A stretch of 64,000 nt of DNA from Celeribacter litoreus (GCF_020165855.1 NZ_JAIUFY010000005.1:496001-560000); one strand, 5' to 3'; shown: positions 1 to 10,260, counted from the stretch's first letter. The notes: a model not told the origin generated them from the sequence alone. A program made the numbers and translations.

Positions 1-2908
1 CAACGACGTCTATTTCCCGAAGGCGGACATGTATGAGGCGCATGATGCGCTCATCTGTATTGCCGAAGGCGCCTATGTCGATCAGGCGACGCCGCGTAGA
101 CGTCTGACGCCGCAGCACTATTTCAAATCACCGGCAGAAATGGCCGCACTTTTTGCGGATCTGCCCGAAGCGCTCGAAAACACTGTCGAGATCGCAAAGC
201 GTTGTGCGTTCAAAGCGTACAAACGCGATCCGATCCTGCCGAAATTCGCTGATGACGAGGTGGAGGAACTTCGCAAACAGGCGTGGGACGGTCTAGAGGC
301 GCGTCTTGCTGTGATCGAACCTGCCGCGCCGCGCGAGGAGTATGAGGAACGCCTCAAATTCGAGCTGGGCATCATCGAGCAGATGGGCTTCCCCGGCTAC
401 TTCCTGATCGTTGCGGACTTCATCAAGTGGTCGAAGGACAACAACATTCCGGTCGGGCCGGGGCGGGGGTCTGGTGCAGGTTCGCTCGTCGCTTATGTGT
501 TGACCATCACCGACCTTGACCCGCTCCGCTACAGCCTCCTATTCGAACGTTTCCTCAATCCGGAACGTGTGTCGATGCCCGACTTCGACATCGACTTCTG
601 CATGGATCGCCGCGAGGAAACGATCCAATACGTCCAGCAGAAATACGGTCGTGATAAGGTGGCTCAGATCATCACCTTCGGTGCGCTACTGTCCAAGGCG
701 GCGGTGCGCGACGTGGGGCGTGTTCTGCAAATGCCGTACGGTCAGGTGGACCGCCTCTCGAAACTGATCCCCGTCGAGGGGGTCAAACCGGTTTCGATCA
801 AGCAGGCGCTCGAAGACGAACCGAAACTTCGCGAAGAGGCCCGCAACGAAGAGGTCGTGGATCGTCTTCTCACCTATGGCCAACAGGTCGAGGGCCTCCT
901 GCGGAACGCCTCGACCCACGCGGCGGGTGTTGTGATTGCGGACCGTCCGACTGACCGTCTTGTCCCGCTCTACCAAGACCCCCGCTCCGATATGCCCGCG
1001 ACTCAGTTCAATATGAAATGGGTGGAGCAGGCGGGCCTCGTAAAGTTCGACTTTCTGGGCCTCAAGACGCTCACGGTGATTCAGTCCGCGATGGACTTGA
1101 TCTTCAAGAACGGTCGTCCGCTCCACATCGCGCCGGACGGCACGCAGCTCTATGAACCCGCGCCGGGCGGTGAGAACCAGATCAACCTTATCCCTCTGGA
1201 TGACGAGAAGAGCTACAAACTCTATTCCGACGCGAAAACGGTCGCTGTGTTCCAGGTGGAAAGCTCGGGCATGATGACTGCGCTTCGTCAGATGAAGCCG
1301 ACCTGTATCGAAGACGTCGTCGCACTCGTGGCGCTTTATCGTCCGGGCCCGATGGAAAACATCCCGACCTATTGTGACGTGAAACACGGGCGCAAGGAGC
1401 TTGAGTCCATTCACCCGACCATCGACCACATCCTCGAAGAGACGCAGGGCATCATCGTCTATCAGGAGCAGGTGATGCAGATCGCTCAGGTGATGGCGGG
1501 CTACTCTCTCGGCGGCGCCGACCTTTTGCGTCGCGCGATGGGTAAGAAGATCAAAGAGGCGATGGACGCCGAACGCCCGAAATTCGTTGAGGGCGCGAAG
1601 AAGAACGGAGTTGATCAGAAGAAGGCCGAAGAGGTTTTTGCCCTTCTCGAAAAGTTCGCGAACTACGGCTTCAACAAATCCCACGCGGCGGCCTACGCGG
1701 TGGTGTCCTATTACACCGCTTGGCTGAAGGCGAACCATCCGGTCGAGTTCATGGCCGGTGTGATGAACTGCGATATCCATCTCACGGACAAGCTGTCGAT
1801 CTACGCCGAAGAGGTCAAGCGCGGCCTCGATATCGAAATCGTTCCGCCCTGCGTGAATCGCTCTCTCGCGACCTTCGATGTGGTGGATCAGAAACTGGTC
1901 TATGCGCTGGGCGCGCTGAAAAATGTCGGTGCGGAAGCGATGCAGTTGATCGTCAACGCGCGATTGGACGGAGGTAAGAACGGCGAAGGCAAGCCGTTCG
2001 TGACGCTTTACGATTTCGCCCGCCGCGTTGACTTGAAGAAGGTGGGTAAGCGTCCGTTGGAGATGCTCGCACGTTCAGGTGCGTTTGACCTGCTCGATAG
2101 TAACCGCCGCCGTGTATTCGAGAGCCTTGATGCGCTGGTGCAGTATTCGGCTGCCATCCACGAACAGAAGGCCTCCAATCAGGTGTCGCTCTTTGGCGAT
2201 GCCGGAGAGGACCTGCCCGAACCACGTCTGTCGCCTGTGGCGGACTGGGTAGCGTCTGAGCGGTTGATGGAGGAGCAGAAAGCGATTGGCTTCTACCTCT
2301 CTGGCCACCCGCTCGACGATTATGCCGGTGCGCTAAAGCGCAAGAAGATTGCGACCCTCGCAGATGCGCAGGCCAAAGCGGAGGCCGACGGCGCCGCGAT
2401 GGTCAAGGTTGGCGTCATGGTGTCGGGTTTCCGTCCGATGAAGTCGGGCAAGGGAACGCGGTATTTTCGGATGAACATCTCGGATGCGACGGGCCAGTTG
2501 TCCGGTGTCGCGATGTTCCCGAAAAAGGGCGAATACGAGCCGACGCTGCAAATCTTTGAGGCGCATGACAAGGTCGTCATGACGCTAGAAGCGCGGTTTG
2601 ATGATGGGCAGTTCGACCCGATGATCCGCTCGGTTGCGCCGATGGAAACCATCGTCGCGGATGCGGGCGGGGTTGGTCTCAAGATCTTCTGTGATGAAGT
2701 CGGGGCGATCGCGCAAATCAGCGATTTGCTCAACCGCGTGACGCAGGATGCGCGTCAGCCTGCGCGTGGGTCGGTCAGTTTCTGCATCATGGATCCGAGT
2801 TACCCCAACGAAGTCGACATCGAGGTTCCGCAGAGTTTCGTCATTACGCCTGAGGTCAAAGGCGCGATCAAACACGTGGATGGGGTGATCCTCGTGGAGG
2901 ATTTCTGA
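1..2908 (+). CDS. dnaE: DNA polymerase III subunit alpha, 3' part (runs off left edge)
   Basis: Catalytic subunit of the replicative DNA polymerase; it adds nucleotides 5'->3' within the holoenzyme. The frame is already open at base 2, so the first ATG at base 29 is internal and about 200 N-terminal residues (most of the PHP domain) lie outside the window. Visible motifs are the glycine-rich GRGSGAGSLVAY block near base 460 and the palm motif PDFDIDFCMDRREE near base 577, which carries catalytic aspartates. The C-terminal part from about base 2400 reads as the OB-fold region. About 968 residues are visible against a usual total near 1160-1180. The stop overlaps the next ATG as TGATG, so the lipoprotein gene is probably translated in the same transcript. 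Identification is firm. Confidence 0.97.
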   Translation, partial: NDVYFPKADMYEAHDALICIAEGAYVDQATPRRRLTPQHYFKSPAEMAALFADLPEALENTVEIAKRCAFKAYKRDPILPKFADDEVEELRKQAWDGLEARLAVIEPAAPREEYEERLKFELGIIEQMGFPGYFLIVADFIKWSKDNNIPVGPGRGSGAGSLVAYVLTITDLDPLRYSLLFERFLNPERVSMPDFDIDFCMDRREETIQYVQQKYGRDKVAQIITFGALLSKAAVRDVGRVLQMPYGQVDRLSKLIPVEGVKPVSIKQALEDEPKLREEARNEEVVDRLLTYGQQVEGLLRNASTHAAGVVIADRPTDRLVPLYQDPRSDMPATQFNMKWVEQAGLVKFDFLGLKTLTVIQSAMDLIFKNGRPLHIAPDGTQLYEPAPGGENQINLIPLDDEKSYKLYSDAKTVAVFQVESSGMMTALRQMKPTCIEDVVALVALYRPGPMENIPTYCDVKHGRKELESIHPTIDHILEETQGIIVYQEQVMQIAQVMAGYSLGGADLLRRAMGKKIKEAMDAERPKFVEGAKKNGVDQKKAEEVFALLEKFANYGFNKSHAAAYAVVSYYTAWLKANHPVEFMAGVMNCDIHLTDKLSIYAEEVKRGLDIEIVPPCVNRSLATFDVVDQKLVYALGALKNVGAEAMQLIVNARLDGGKNGEGKPFVTLYDFARRVDLKKVGKRPLEMLARSGAFDLLDSNRRRVFESLDALVQYSAAIHEQKASNQVSLFGDAGEDLPEPRLSPVADWVASERLMEEQKAIGFYLSGHPLDDYAGALKRKKIATLADAQAKAEADGAAMVKVGVMVSGFRPMKSGKGTRYFRMNISDATGQLSGVAMFPKKGEYEPTLQIFEAHDKVVMTLEARFDDGQFDPMIRSVAPMETIVADAGGVGLKIFCDEVGAIAQISDLLNRVTQDARQPARGSVSFCIMDPSYPNEVDIEVPQSFVITPEVKGAIKHVDGVILVEDF

Positions 2909-3729
2909 TGCGTTGGATCGCACTCTGCGCCGCGCTGGGCCTGAGCGCCTGTCAGATGTCATTGCCGGGTTTGGAAGCTCCGGTCGCCGAGTCGGAGGAA
3001 GGCGCAGTTGAAGCCCCGGCTGAAGCCGAAGTGTCGAAATCAGGCTTCTTCAGCTTCCTGAAGCCTAAAAGCCCAGCGACCTCCACAGATGTCGAAGAGA
3101 TCGCATTTTCTCCGCGTCCCGAGACGTTTGGGGTCGAGCAGGAAGTGGCTCCGAGCGAACTGACTGCTCACGCCCCGAAGAAATCCATCTTCGGCTTTCT
3201 GTCCGGTGGCGAAAAGGAGGAGGTTGCTCCTGTTTCGACTGTAAAAACAGGAGAGGTTCTGCCCTTCGGTGAGATCGGTGTGAATTGTGAGATCAGCAAA
3301 CGGAAGATGGGCAAGAAGGTCGAGCAAAGCCCGAGCACGGGGTCGGCTCAATGGAAGCTTTACGACTCTGACGCCGAGAGCACGGAGCCGCGCTCTCAGT
3401 ACATCACCGGTTTCTCAGACGGGTGCGCGCGTCAGGTCACGGCCTCCCTCGTCATGTTCGGTTCCGCACAGTTTCACGAGTTTCTGCGCTACGAGGACAG
3501 CAACGACACGCGCTGGTCCGATGCCGACAAAGCCTATGAGAAGATTAAACGGCAAAGCTGTGGCGTTGGCCGTGGAAAACCGTGCCCCGCTGATCAGCGG
3601 GGGCCGCTCGACCAACAGGTTGCCTTTGTGACGGTCTACCCCCAATTCGAGAGCGGGAACGCGTGGGTCGAACTCTTGCTGAATGCAGGCGAGCTGGTCA
3701 GCGAAGAAGAACACGAGGTCGAAGAGTAA
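2908..3729 (+). CDS. Hypothetical lipoprotein
   Basis: 273 residues with a short N-terminal hydrophobic stretch ending in a lipobox, LSAC, with Cys15 as the predicted lipidated residue, so it is probably membrane-anchored and periplasmic. Residues 20-110 are rich in Glu, Ala, Pro and Lys and look disordered. The C-terminal half has several cysteines (for example GVNCEIS and QSCGVGRGKPCP) and is probably folded. The start overlaps the dnaE stop (TGATG), which suggests coupling. I recognise no enzyme motif; similar lipoproteins next to dnaE are my general impression in Rhodobacteraceae, not something shown here. Function unknown. Confidence 0.8.
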   Translation: MRWIALCAALGLSACQMSLPGLEAPVAESEEGAVEAPAEAEVSKSGFFSFLKPKSPATSTDVEEIAFSPRPETFGVEQEVAPSELTAHAPKKSIFGFLSGGEKEEVAPVSTVKTGEVLPFGEIGVNCEISKRKMGKKVEQSPSTGSAQWKLYDSDAESTEPRSQYITGFSDGCARQVTASLVMFGSAQFHEFLRYEDSNDTRWSDADKAYEKIKRQSCGVGRGKPCPADQRGPLDQQVAFVTVYPQFESGNAWVELLLNAGELVSEEEHEVEE

Positions 3730-3741
3730 CCCGCCCCCGTT

Positions 3742-3954
3742 TCACCAATGCGGCGGACGCTGATCCGCGAGCGCAATGGATCCTTCAGTATCCGACTGAC
3801 GCAGGGCTTCAGCTTCCATCAGCATGCCCAAGCGACGCTCAGCCACTTCAAGAATGCGCTCCTGTTTCGCGACGACATCGGACAATTCCTCGACCGTTTT
3901 GGTGAGGTGGGCGACCTGTTCTTCGAGCGCGACGATGCGATCCTCTTTCGACAT
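3742..3954 (-). CDS. slyX: SlyX family protein
   Basis: A 70-residue protein, mostly one long coiled coil (heptad pattern [21 protein letters not shown]), ending in PPHW, the usual SlyX C-terminus. The frame is open upstream to 4080, but the ATG at 3954 is chosen because GGAGGAG lies just before it and the length matches the family (about 70 residues). The biochemical role of SlyX is not established. It converges on the lipoprotein gene, leaving only 12 bases between the stops, and is divergent from hisS, with a 137-base shared upstream region. Confidence 0.85.
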   Translation of the reverse strand: MSKEDRIVALEEQVAHLTKTVEELSDVVAKQERILEVAERRLGMLMEAEALRQSDTEGSIALADQRPPHW

Positions 3955-4091
3955 TTCAACTCCTCCGTGCTGTTGCGTGCCCTTCGCGGGCGAAAAAGGC
4001 CAAGTTTCATCGGTGTCCGCCTTTGCTCGGCTTGCCCCTCTGCGCCCCTTGCGATATGCCGCCCGCAAGTTCGTGTGCAAAAGGACCAGAC

Positions 4092-5576
4092 ATGGCCAAG
4101 CCCAAGAAAACCCCGCGCCCCAAGGCAGTGACGCCGAAGGGCTTTCGTGATTATTTCGGCACCGAGGTGACCGAGCGCAAGGCTATGCTCGATCAGATCG
4201 CTGAAGTCTATCATCTTTACGGGTTTGAAGCTCTGGAAACCTCTGCGGTCGAGACCGTTGAGGCGCTCGGCAAGTTCCTTCCGGACGTGGATCGCCCGAA
4301 CGAAGGCGTCTTTGCATGGCAGGAAGATGATTCCGATTGGGTCGCGCTCCGCTATGACATGACAGCACCGCTGGCCCGTGTTGCCGCCCAATATCGTCAG
4401 GATCTTCCGACGCCTTACCGTCGCTTTGCCATGGGTCCGGTGTGGCGCAATGAAAAGCCGGGTCCGGGTCGTTTCCGCCAGTTCTACCAATGCGATGCGG
4501 ATACCGTCGGCGCGCCGTCCGTGGCTGCGGACGCTGAGATTTGCGCGATGCTGTCTGACACGCTGGAGGCCGTCGGCATTCCGCGCGGCGATTACATCAT
4601 CCGCGTGAACAACCGCAAAGTGCTCGATGGCGTTCTGGAGGCTGCTGGCCTGCCGGATACTGAAGAGTTCGCCAACGTGCGCGGCATTGTCCTTCGGACC
4701 ATCGACAAGCATGACAAATTTGGTGACGCGGGCGTCATGGCGCTCCTCACCGAGGGCCGCAAAGACGAAAGCGGCGACTTCACTAAGGGTGCGGGGCTTG
4801 CGACTGAACAGGTCGAACTGATCCTCGGCTTCGTGAATGGCCGCCAAGACAGCAACGCGACGACGCTTGATCGTCTGGCCTCCCTCGTCGGAGAGGCAAA
4901 AACGGGTCAGGAAGGCGTCGATGAACTGCGTCAGATTGCAACCCTTCTCGAGGGCCAAGGCTACGGCCCCGACCGCATCGTGATCGACCCCGCCGTTGTC
5001 CGTGGCCTCGGCTACTACACCGGCCCCGTCTATGAAGCGGAACTGACCTTTGAAGTCACCGACGAGAAAGGCCGCGTGCGTGAGTTTGGTTCTGTCGCAG
5101 GTGGCGGGCGATATGATGACCTTGTGAAGCGTTTCACTGGCCAAGCGGTCCCCGCGACCGGCATGTCCATCGGTGTGGACCGCTTGCTTGCCGCGCTGCG
5201 TGCCACGGGCCGGATCGGGTCGACCGCGCAAGGGCCGGTTGTTGTTACTGTCATGGATCGCGACCGGATGGCCGATTACATGGAGATGGTCACAGAACTG
5301 CGTCAGGCAGGCATCCGCGCGGAGGTCTACCTCGGTAACCCGAAGAACTTCGGCAACCAACTCAAATACGCGGACAAACGCGAAAGCCCTGTTGCGATCA
5401 TCCAGGGTGGTGACGAAGCAGACCGCGGTGTTGTCCAGATCAAAGACCTGATCCTCGGCGCGAAGATTGCGCAGAGCGCGTCGCTCGAAGAATGGAAAGA
5501 CCGCCCGAACCAATACGAAGTGCCGCGCGCAGAGCTTGTCTCGAAAGTCCGCGAAATCATCGAGAGCTACAACTGA
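4092..5576 (+). CDS. hisS: Histidine--tRNA ligase
   Basis: Class II aminoacyl-tRNA synthetase that charges tRNA-His in the cytoplasm. It has 494 residues, counted from the ATG at 4092 (the frame extends to 4023, but family alignment fits [13 protein letters not shown] as the N-terminus). Motif 1 is around PKGFRDYF, motif 2 is [13 protein letters not shown] near residue 125, and the histidine-specific motifs are [11 protein letters not shown] near 305 and GGRYDDL near 340. The C-terminal anticodon-binding domain includes [16 protein letters not shown]. It is followed without a gap (TGATG) by hisZ, its catalytically inactive paralogue, and hisG, an arrangement typical of Rhodobacterales. Confidence 0.97.
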   Translation: MAKPKKTPRPKAVTPKGFRDYFGTEVTERKAMLDQIAEVYHLYGFEALETSAVETVEALGKFLPDVDRPNEGVFAWQEDDSDWVALRYDMTAPLARVAAQYRQDLPTPYRRFAMGPVWRNEKPGPGRFRQFYQCDADTVGAPSVAADAEICAMLSDTLEAVGIPRGDYIIRVNNRKVLDGVLEAAGLPDTEEFANVRGIVLRTIDKHDKFGDAGVMALLTEGRKDESGDFTKGAGLATEQVELILGFVNGRQDSNATTLDRLASLVGEAKTGQEGVDELRQIATLLEGQGYGPDRIVIDPAVVRGLGYYTGPVYEAELTFEVTDEKGRVREFGSVAGGGRYDDLVKRFTGQAVPATGMSIGVDRLLAALRATGRIGSTAQGPVVVTVMDRDRMADYMEMVTELRQAGIRAEVYLGNPKNFGNQLKYADKRESPVAIIQGGDEADRGVVQIKDLILGAKIAQSASLEEWKDRPNQYEVPRAELVSKVREIIESYN

Positions 5577-6673
5577 TGGCCCGTCTGGATATTCCGAAAG
5601 CCGAGGTGAAGGCAGAGGCCGCGCGCCTCAAAGCGCTTTTTGAGGCGCAGGGCGCGCAGGGTGTGGAGATGGACATTCTCCTGCCTGCCGAAGTCCTGCT
5701 TGATCTCTACGGCGAAGATATTCGTGCCCGCGCCTATGTGTCTACGGACCCTGATCGCGGCGAGATGATGTTGCGTCCGGACTTTACCGTGCCGATGGTG
5801 CAACAGCACATGGACGACGGTGCAGAGCCTGCGCGCTACACCTACGCCGGCGAAGTCTTCCGCAAACAGGAAGACGTTCCGACCCGCGCGAATGAGTATA
5901 TTCAGGTGGGCTATGAGGTCTTTGACGGCTCGGATCCTGCCGCCGCGGATGCCGAGGTCTTTGCGACTTTTGCCGATGCGCTCAACGGTTTGGACCTTCG
6001 CGCCGCGACTGGGGATATCGGCATTCTCATGGCCGCCGTCCGTGGTCTGAAAACGACCGAACGCCGCCGCGCGGCGTTGTTGCGCCACATCTGGCGCCCG
6101 CGTCGGTTCCGCGCGCTGATGACACGTTTCTCCGCAGCTGGCACACAGTTGCGCAAACAGAACCTTGATCGCGTCCGCGCCAACCTGAAAGAGGCCGAAG
6201 CTCCCTTCATCGGTCTGCGTGCGCAGAGCGAGATTGAACAGCGGATCAATGCGCTCGAAGAAGACGCCACAGAGGCTCCGATTTCCGAGGGCGAAATCGA
6301 ATTGCTCGAAGATATCCTGTCGCTGAAGGAAACGCTTCCGAACGTCCTGTCGCAACTGCGCGATATCGCCGTTGATCTGCCGGAAATCTCCAGGGCTGTG
6401 AGCCTCTTGGGAGATCGCTGTGAAGCGCTGGCGAAGCGTGGGGTCGATGTCGACAACCTCGATTTTGAGGCCTCCTACGGCCGCACCTCAATGGAATACT
6501 ACGACGGCTTCGTCTTTGGCTTTTATGCCGAAGGCCGCCCCGATCTGCCCCCCGTGGCAACTGGCGGGCGCTATGACGCGCTGACGGCAGTGCTCGGGCA
6601 GGGGCGCTCGATTCCCGCAGTCGGTGGCGTGATGCGGCCAGGTCTGATGCTCGCTCTGAAGGGAGACGCGTGA
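5576..6673 (+). CDS. hisZ: ATP phosphoribosyltransferase regulatory subunit HisZ
   Basis: HisRS-like protein (365 residues) that complexes with short-form HisG and is needed for activity and histidine feedback in the first step of histidine biosynthesis. It keeps the class II core (LRPDFTVPM, EVFRKQEDVPTRANEY, GGRYDAL) but lacks a HisRS anticodon-binding C-terminus. A charged helical insert at about residues 155-260 separates the two halves. The start ATG overlaps the hisS stop and its stop overlaps the hisG ATG, both as TGATG, so the three are one tightly coupled operon. Confidence 0.93.
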   Translation: MARLDIPKAEVKAEAARLKALFEAQGAQGVEMDILLPAEVLLDLYGEDIRARAYVSTDPDRGEMMLRPDFTVPMVQQHMDDGAEPARYTYAGEVFRKQEDVPTRANEYIQVGYEVFDGSDPAAADAEVFATFADALNGLDLRAATGDIGILMAAVRGLKTTERRRAALLRHIWRPRRFRALMTRFSAAGTQLRKQNLDRVRANLKEAEAPFIGLRAQSEIEQRINALEEDATEAPISEGEIELLEDILSLKETLPNVLSQLRDIAVDLPEISRAVSLLGDRCEALAKRGVDVDNLDFEASYGRTSMEYYDGFVFGFYAEGRPDLPPVATGGRYDALTAVLGQGRSIPAVGGVMRPGLMLALKGDA

Positions 6674-7371
6674 TGGTTGTGAAACTGGGCGTGCCCTCCA
6701 AAGGGCGGTTGATGGACAAGACGTTCGACTGGTTCTCCGAGCGCGGTGTGACCCTGTCGCGGGCCGGTGCGGAGCGCGAATACTCCGGTGCTGTCGAAGG
6801 GATCGATGGGCTGGAACTGGTTCTGCTGTCTGCCTCCGAAATTCCACGTGAACTTGCGGCCGGGCGTATTCACCTCGGCGTCACCGGATCTGATCTGGTG
6901 CGGGACAAGCTCTCCGCTTGGGACAGCAAAGTGTCGGAACTCGCGCGTATGGGCTTCGGTCACGCAGACCTGATCATCGCGGTGCCGAAGTGCTGGGTAG
7001 ATGTGGATACGCTTGACGATCTCGATGCCGCCGCTGCGGCGTTCCGCGCGCGTCATGGGTTCCGCCTGCGCATCGCGACCAAGTATCACCACCTCGTCCG
7101 AGAGTTTCTCAAGGCGCACGGCGTTGCGGATTATCAGCTTGTGGATAGCCAAGGCGCGACGGAAGGCACTGTGAAGAACCTCACAGCCGAGGCCGTCGCG
7201 GACATTACGTCGACGGGGGAAACGCTGCGCGCGAACCATCTGAAGATTCTGAGCGGCGAACCGGTTCACCGCTCTCAGGCCACACTGTTCAAGAGCCGTT
7301 CCGCGCCGTGGACGGATGAGACACGCGCGACGATGGTCAAGCTCGAAGAGATGCTCGGCTTCGGGGATTAA
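6673..7371 (+). CDS. hisG: ATP phosphoribosyltransferase catalytic subunit (short form)
   Basis: Joins ATP and PRPP to give phosphoribosyl-ATP, the first committed step of histidine synthesis. It has 232 residues, the short form without the C-terminal regulatory domain, consistent with hisZ just upstream. Motifs are LGVPSKGRL at the N-terminus, GVTGSDLV, and DSQGATEGTVKNL, the PRPP-binding region. An in-frame GTG at 6670 is possible, but the ATG at 6673 repeats the TGATG junction seen between hisS and hisZ. It is followed convergently by a DUF1489 gene with 18 bases between. Confidence 0.96.
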   Translation: MVVKLGVPSKGRLMDKTFDWFSERGVTLSRAGAEREYSGAVEGIDGLELVLLSASEIPRELAAGRIHLGVTGSDLVRDKLSAWDSKVSELARMGFGHADLIIAVPKCWVDVDTLDDLDAAAAAFRARHGFRLRIATKYHHLVREFLKAHGVADYQLVDSQGATEGTVKNLTAEAVADITSTGETLRANHLKILSGEPVHRSQATLFKSRSAPWTDETRATMVKLEEMLGFGD

Positions 7372-7389
7372 ACCCCGTCGCAGAGCGAC

Positions 7390-7809
7390 TTAGATCACAC
7401 CAATTTCCGCCAGCGTTTGTGCAAGGTCCGGTGGTAGATCGGGTTCGCTTTTCCGCCCGCGCGGCAAATCTGCGGGGGCGTCCTCCGGTTTGAGATAGCG
7501 CCAGCCTTGAAACGGGCGGCGTTGGGCGTTTGCGGTGCGGATCAACTCTTTGTCGAGCATAATCTGACAGCGACGCACGCCATCCGATCCAAAGACTTCT
7601 TCAAGGCCCACAATCCGTTGGCGCGCCTGGATGACACCCTTGATCACCCAGTAGAGCGATCCGCCGTTCAGGAGTTTTTCCTCTTGTTTCGGCCACATAC
7701 GCGTGACGTGCCCGCGTGCAATGCCGGGTGCGAGAGAAATATAGCCTTCGAGCTCCTCAAAGGAGTCGACGCCCACGCATAATTTGACTAGATTTATGTG
7801 GTCGGCCAC
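7390..7809 (-). CDS. DUF1489 family protein
   Basis: 139 residues, cytoplasmic, no signal peptide. The sequence matches the DUF1489 family of alphaproteobacteria as I know it (HINLVKLCVGVDSFEEL at the N-terminus, GSLYWVIKGVIQARQRI and FQGWRYL later). No function is established for the family. The start is a GTG at 7809 with a G-rich ribosome site (GGGGGTGAAGC) just upstream. It is convergent with hisG and divergent from nrdJ; the 137-base interval between it and nrdJ holds the promoters. Confidence 0.85.
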   Translation of the reverse strand: MADHINLVKLCVGVDSFEELEGYISLAPGIARGHVTRMWPKQEEKLLNGGSLYWVIKGVIQARQRIVGLEEVFGSDGVRRCQIMLDKELIRTANAQRRPFQGWRYLKPEDAPADLPRGRKSEPDLPPDLAQTLAEIGVI

Positions 7810-7946
7810 GCTTCACCCCCAAGTTGTGGTATAGTATAGGTCGATTGAAAGAGACTTCAAGCGGGCGATGAGGCGTTGAACTCTGTCCGCGAGAACGCTA
7901 AAGCACACGCCCTGACTGCTGCCAATCAATACCGGAATAGACTCAC

Positions 7947-10214
7947 ATGACACGCTTTGCTGCCCCCATCGCCGAACAGATTTGGGATATGAAATACCGT
8001 CTCAAGGACGCTGATGGAACGGCGCAGGATTTGTCTGTTGAGGATAGCTGGCGCCGCGTGGCGCGCTCGCTCGCTGCCGTCGAAAAAGATTCGGCTGCTT
8101 GGGAGGAAAAGTTCTACCACGCGCTCGAAGATTTCAAATTCCTTCCGGCTGGTCGTATCCTCGCTGGGGCTGGCACAGGCCGCGCCGTGACGCTGTTCAA
8201 CTGCTTCGTGATGGGCACGATCCCTGACAGCATGGGCGGCATCTTCGACATGCTGAAAGAAGCAGCCCTTACCATGCAACAGGGCGGCGGGATCGGCTAT
8301 GATTTCTCGACCATCCGTCCGAAAGGCGCCGATGTGAAAGGTGTCGCTGCAGACGCCTCCGGCCCGCTGAGCTTCATGGATGTTTGGGACGCGATGTGCC
8401 GGACGATCATGTCCGCAGGTTCGCGTCGCGGTGCGATGATGGCGACCATGCGCTGCGATCACCCGGATATCGAAAAGTTCATCGAGGCCAAACAGGACGC
8501 AGCTCGTCTGCGCATGTTCAACCTCTCTGTTCTCGTGACTGATGACTTCATGGAGGCGGTGAAAGCCGACGGTCCGTGGGAACTCAAATTCGACGGCAAA
8601 GTCTATCACACCGTCGATGCCCGTGATCTTTGGAACAAGATCATGAAAGGCACCTACGAATACGCCGAGCCGGGTGTGATCTTCATCGACCGCATCAACA
8701 AGATGAACAACCTCGCCTATTGCGAGACCATCGCGGCAACGAACCCCTGTGGAGAGCAACCGCTGCCGCCGTATGGCGCCTGCCTGCTTGGGTCGATCAA
8801 CCTCGCGACGCTCGTGTCCAATCCGTTCGAGAAGAATGCGAAGATGGATGAGGAGAAGCTCTCCGAACTCGTCGCGACCGCTGTGCGCATGATGGACAAC
8901 GTGGTCGACGCATCGCGTTTCCCGCTCGAGCAGCAGGCACAAGAAGCCGCCGCCAAGCGCCGTATCGGTCTGGGCGTGACGGGGCTTGCCGACGCGCTTC
9001 TGATGATCGGCGAGCGCTATGGCTCCGTCGAAGCGGCTGCGATGACTGAGAAATGGCTCAAGATGATCGCGCGCGCATCTTATCTCGCCTCCTCTGAGTT
9101 GGCGAAAGAGAAGGGTGCCTTCCCGTTGTTCGATAAGGACAAGTATCTGGCCTCCGGATCGCTCAAAGAGATGGATCAAGATGTGAAAGATGCAATTTCA
9201 GAAAACGGAATTCGCAATGCTCTTTTGACATCTATCGCTCCTACGGGCACGATTTCTCTCTATGCAGGCAACGTATCCTCCGGGATTGAGCCGGTGTTTG
9301 CCTATGCTTACACCCGCAAGGTTCTTCAGAAAGACGGATCGCGGACCGAGGAAGAAGTTGTCGATTACGCCGTCAAACTCTTCCGCGAGAAATTCGGTGC
9401 GGATGCGGAACTGCCAGCGCACTTCGTGAACGCACAGACCCTCGCGCCGCTCGATCACGTTCGCATGCAGGCAGCCGCTCAAAAGTGGGTCGATAGCTCG
9501 ATCTCCAAGACGATCAACTGCCCGGAAGACATCTCTTTCGACGATTTCAAAGACGTCTACATGGAAGCCTGGGACACCGGCTGTAAAGGCTGCACCACCT
9601 ACCGTCCGAACGACGTAACTGGCTCTGTTCTGTCCGTCTCGGAAAGCTCTGAGAAAGCACCGGAGCAGGACGAGGGCGCAGAGGTCGTCTACCTGTCCGA
9701 GCCGCTCGACCGTCCGCAGCAGCTTGAGGGCAACACTTACAAACTCAAGTGGCCGGATTCGGAGCACGCGATCTATGTGACGATCAACGACATCGTGCAT
9801 GGCGGGCATCGCCGTCCCTTCGAGATTTTCATCAACTCCAAGAACATGGAGCACTTCGCCTGGACCGTCGCGCTCACACGGATGATCTCTGCTGTGTTCC
9901 GTCGCGGCGGGGATGTGTCCTTCGTCGTGGAAGAGCTCAAAGCTGTGTTCGACCCGCGCGGTGGTGCCTGGATGAAAGGCAAGTACATCCCGTCCATCCT
10001 CGCGGCGATCGGTGGCGTGATTGAAACGCACCTCATCGAGACAGGCTTCATTGAAGGCGAAGGCATGGGTCTCAAAACTGACCCGCAGTCCGAGGTGGTC
10101 GCAGTCGGTGAAAAGCCGCGTGGCAAGGCCTGCCCGTCCTGTGGTCAGTATGACATGCGGATGGTCGAAGGGTGCATGACCTGCGCATCCTGCGGTCACT
10201 CGAAGTGCGGGTAA
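7947..10214 (+). CDS. nrdJ: Adenosylcobalamin-dependent (class II) ribonucleotide reductase
   Basis: Reduces ribonucleotides to deoxyribonucleotides using B12 radical chemistry, so it works with or without oxygen. 755 residues. The active-site region FNCF is near residue 86, the loop NPCGEQPLPPYGACLLGSINL begins near 266, SIAPTGTISLYAGN lies near 429, and CKGCTTYRPN near 548. The C-terminus has two CxxC pairs (CPSCGQYDMR, then CMTCASCGHSKCG) that fit the redox-active or zinc-binding tail of this family. No N-terminal ATP-cone is evident and no intein interrupts it. I looked for a cobalamin riboswitch in the 137-base upstream region and could not support one. Confidence 0.95.
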   Translation: MTRFAAPIAEQIWDMKYRLKDADGTAQDLSVEDSWRRVARSLAAVEKDSAAWEEKFYHALEDFKFLPAGRILAGAGTGRAVTLFNCFVMGTIPDSMGGIFDMLKEAALTMQQGGGIGYDFSTIRPKGADVKGVAADASGPLSFMDVWDAMCRTIMSAGSRRGAMMATMRCDHPDIEKFIEAKQDAARLRMFNLSVLVTDDFMEAVKADGPWELKFDGKVYHTVDARDLWNKIMKGTYEYAEPGVIFIDRINKMNNLAYCETIAATNPCGEQPLPPYGACLLGSINLATLVSNPFEKNAKMDEEKLSELVATAVRMMDNVVDASRFPLEQQAQEAAAKRRIGLGVTGLADALLMIGERYGSVEAAAMTEKWLKMIARASYLASSELAKEKGAFPLFDKDKYLASGSLKEMDQDVKDAISENGIRNALLTSIAPTGTISLYAGNVSSGIEPVFAYAYTRKVLQKDGSRTEEEVVDYAVKLFREKFGADAELPAHFVNAQTLAPLDHVRMQAAAQKWVDSSISKTINCPEDISFDDFKDVYMEAWDTGCKGCTTYRPNDVTGSVLSVSESSEKAPEQDEGAEVVYLSEPLDRPQQLEGNTYKLKWPDSEHAIYVTINDIVHGGHRRPFEIFINSKNMEHFAWTVALTRMISAVFRRGGDVSFVVEELKAVFDPRGGAWMKGKYIPSILAAIGGVIETHLIETGFIEGEGMGLKTDPQSEVVAVGEKPRGKACPSCGQYDMRMVEGCMTCASCGHSKCG

Positions 10215-10260
10215 TTTGACGCGATGAGCGTGGCCGAACATCGGCCTAGGGAATGAAAAA

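Noticed and set aside
3819-5513. 564-codon frame antisense to hisS and overlapping slyX
   Set aside because: hisS is unmistakable on the other strand and slyX is in a different frame.
7810-7946. Cobalamin riboswitch or NrdR box before nrdJ
   Set aside because: I looked for a B12 box and for tandem NrdR boxes; only a TATAG direct repeat is present, too little to call.
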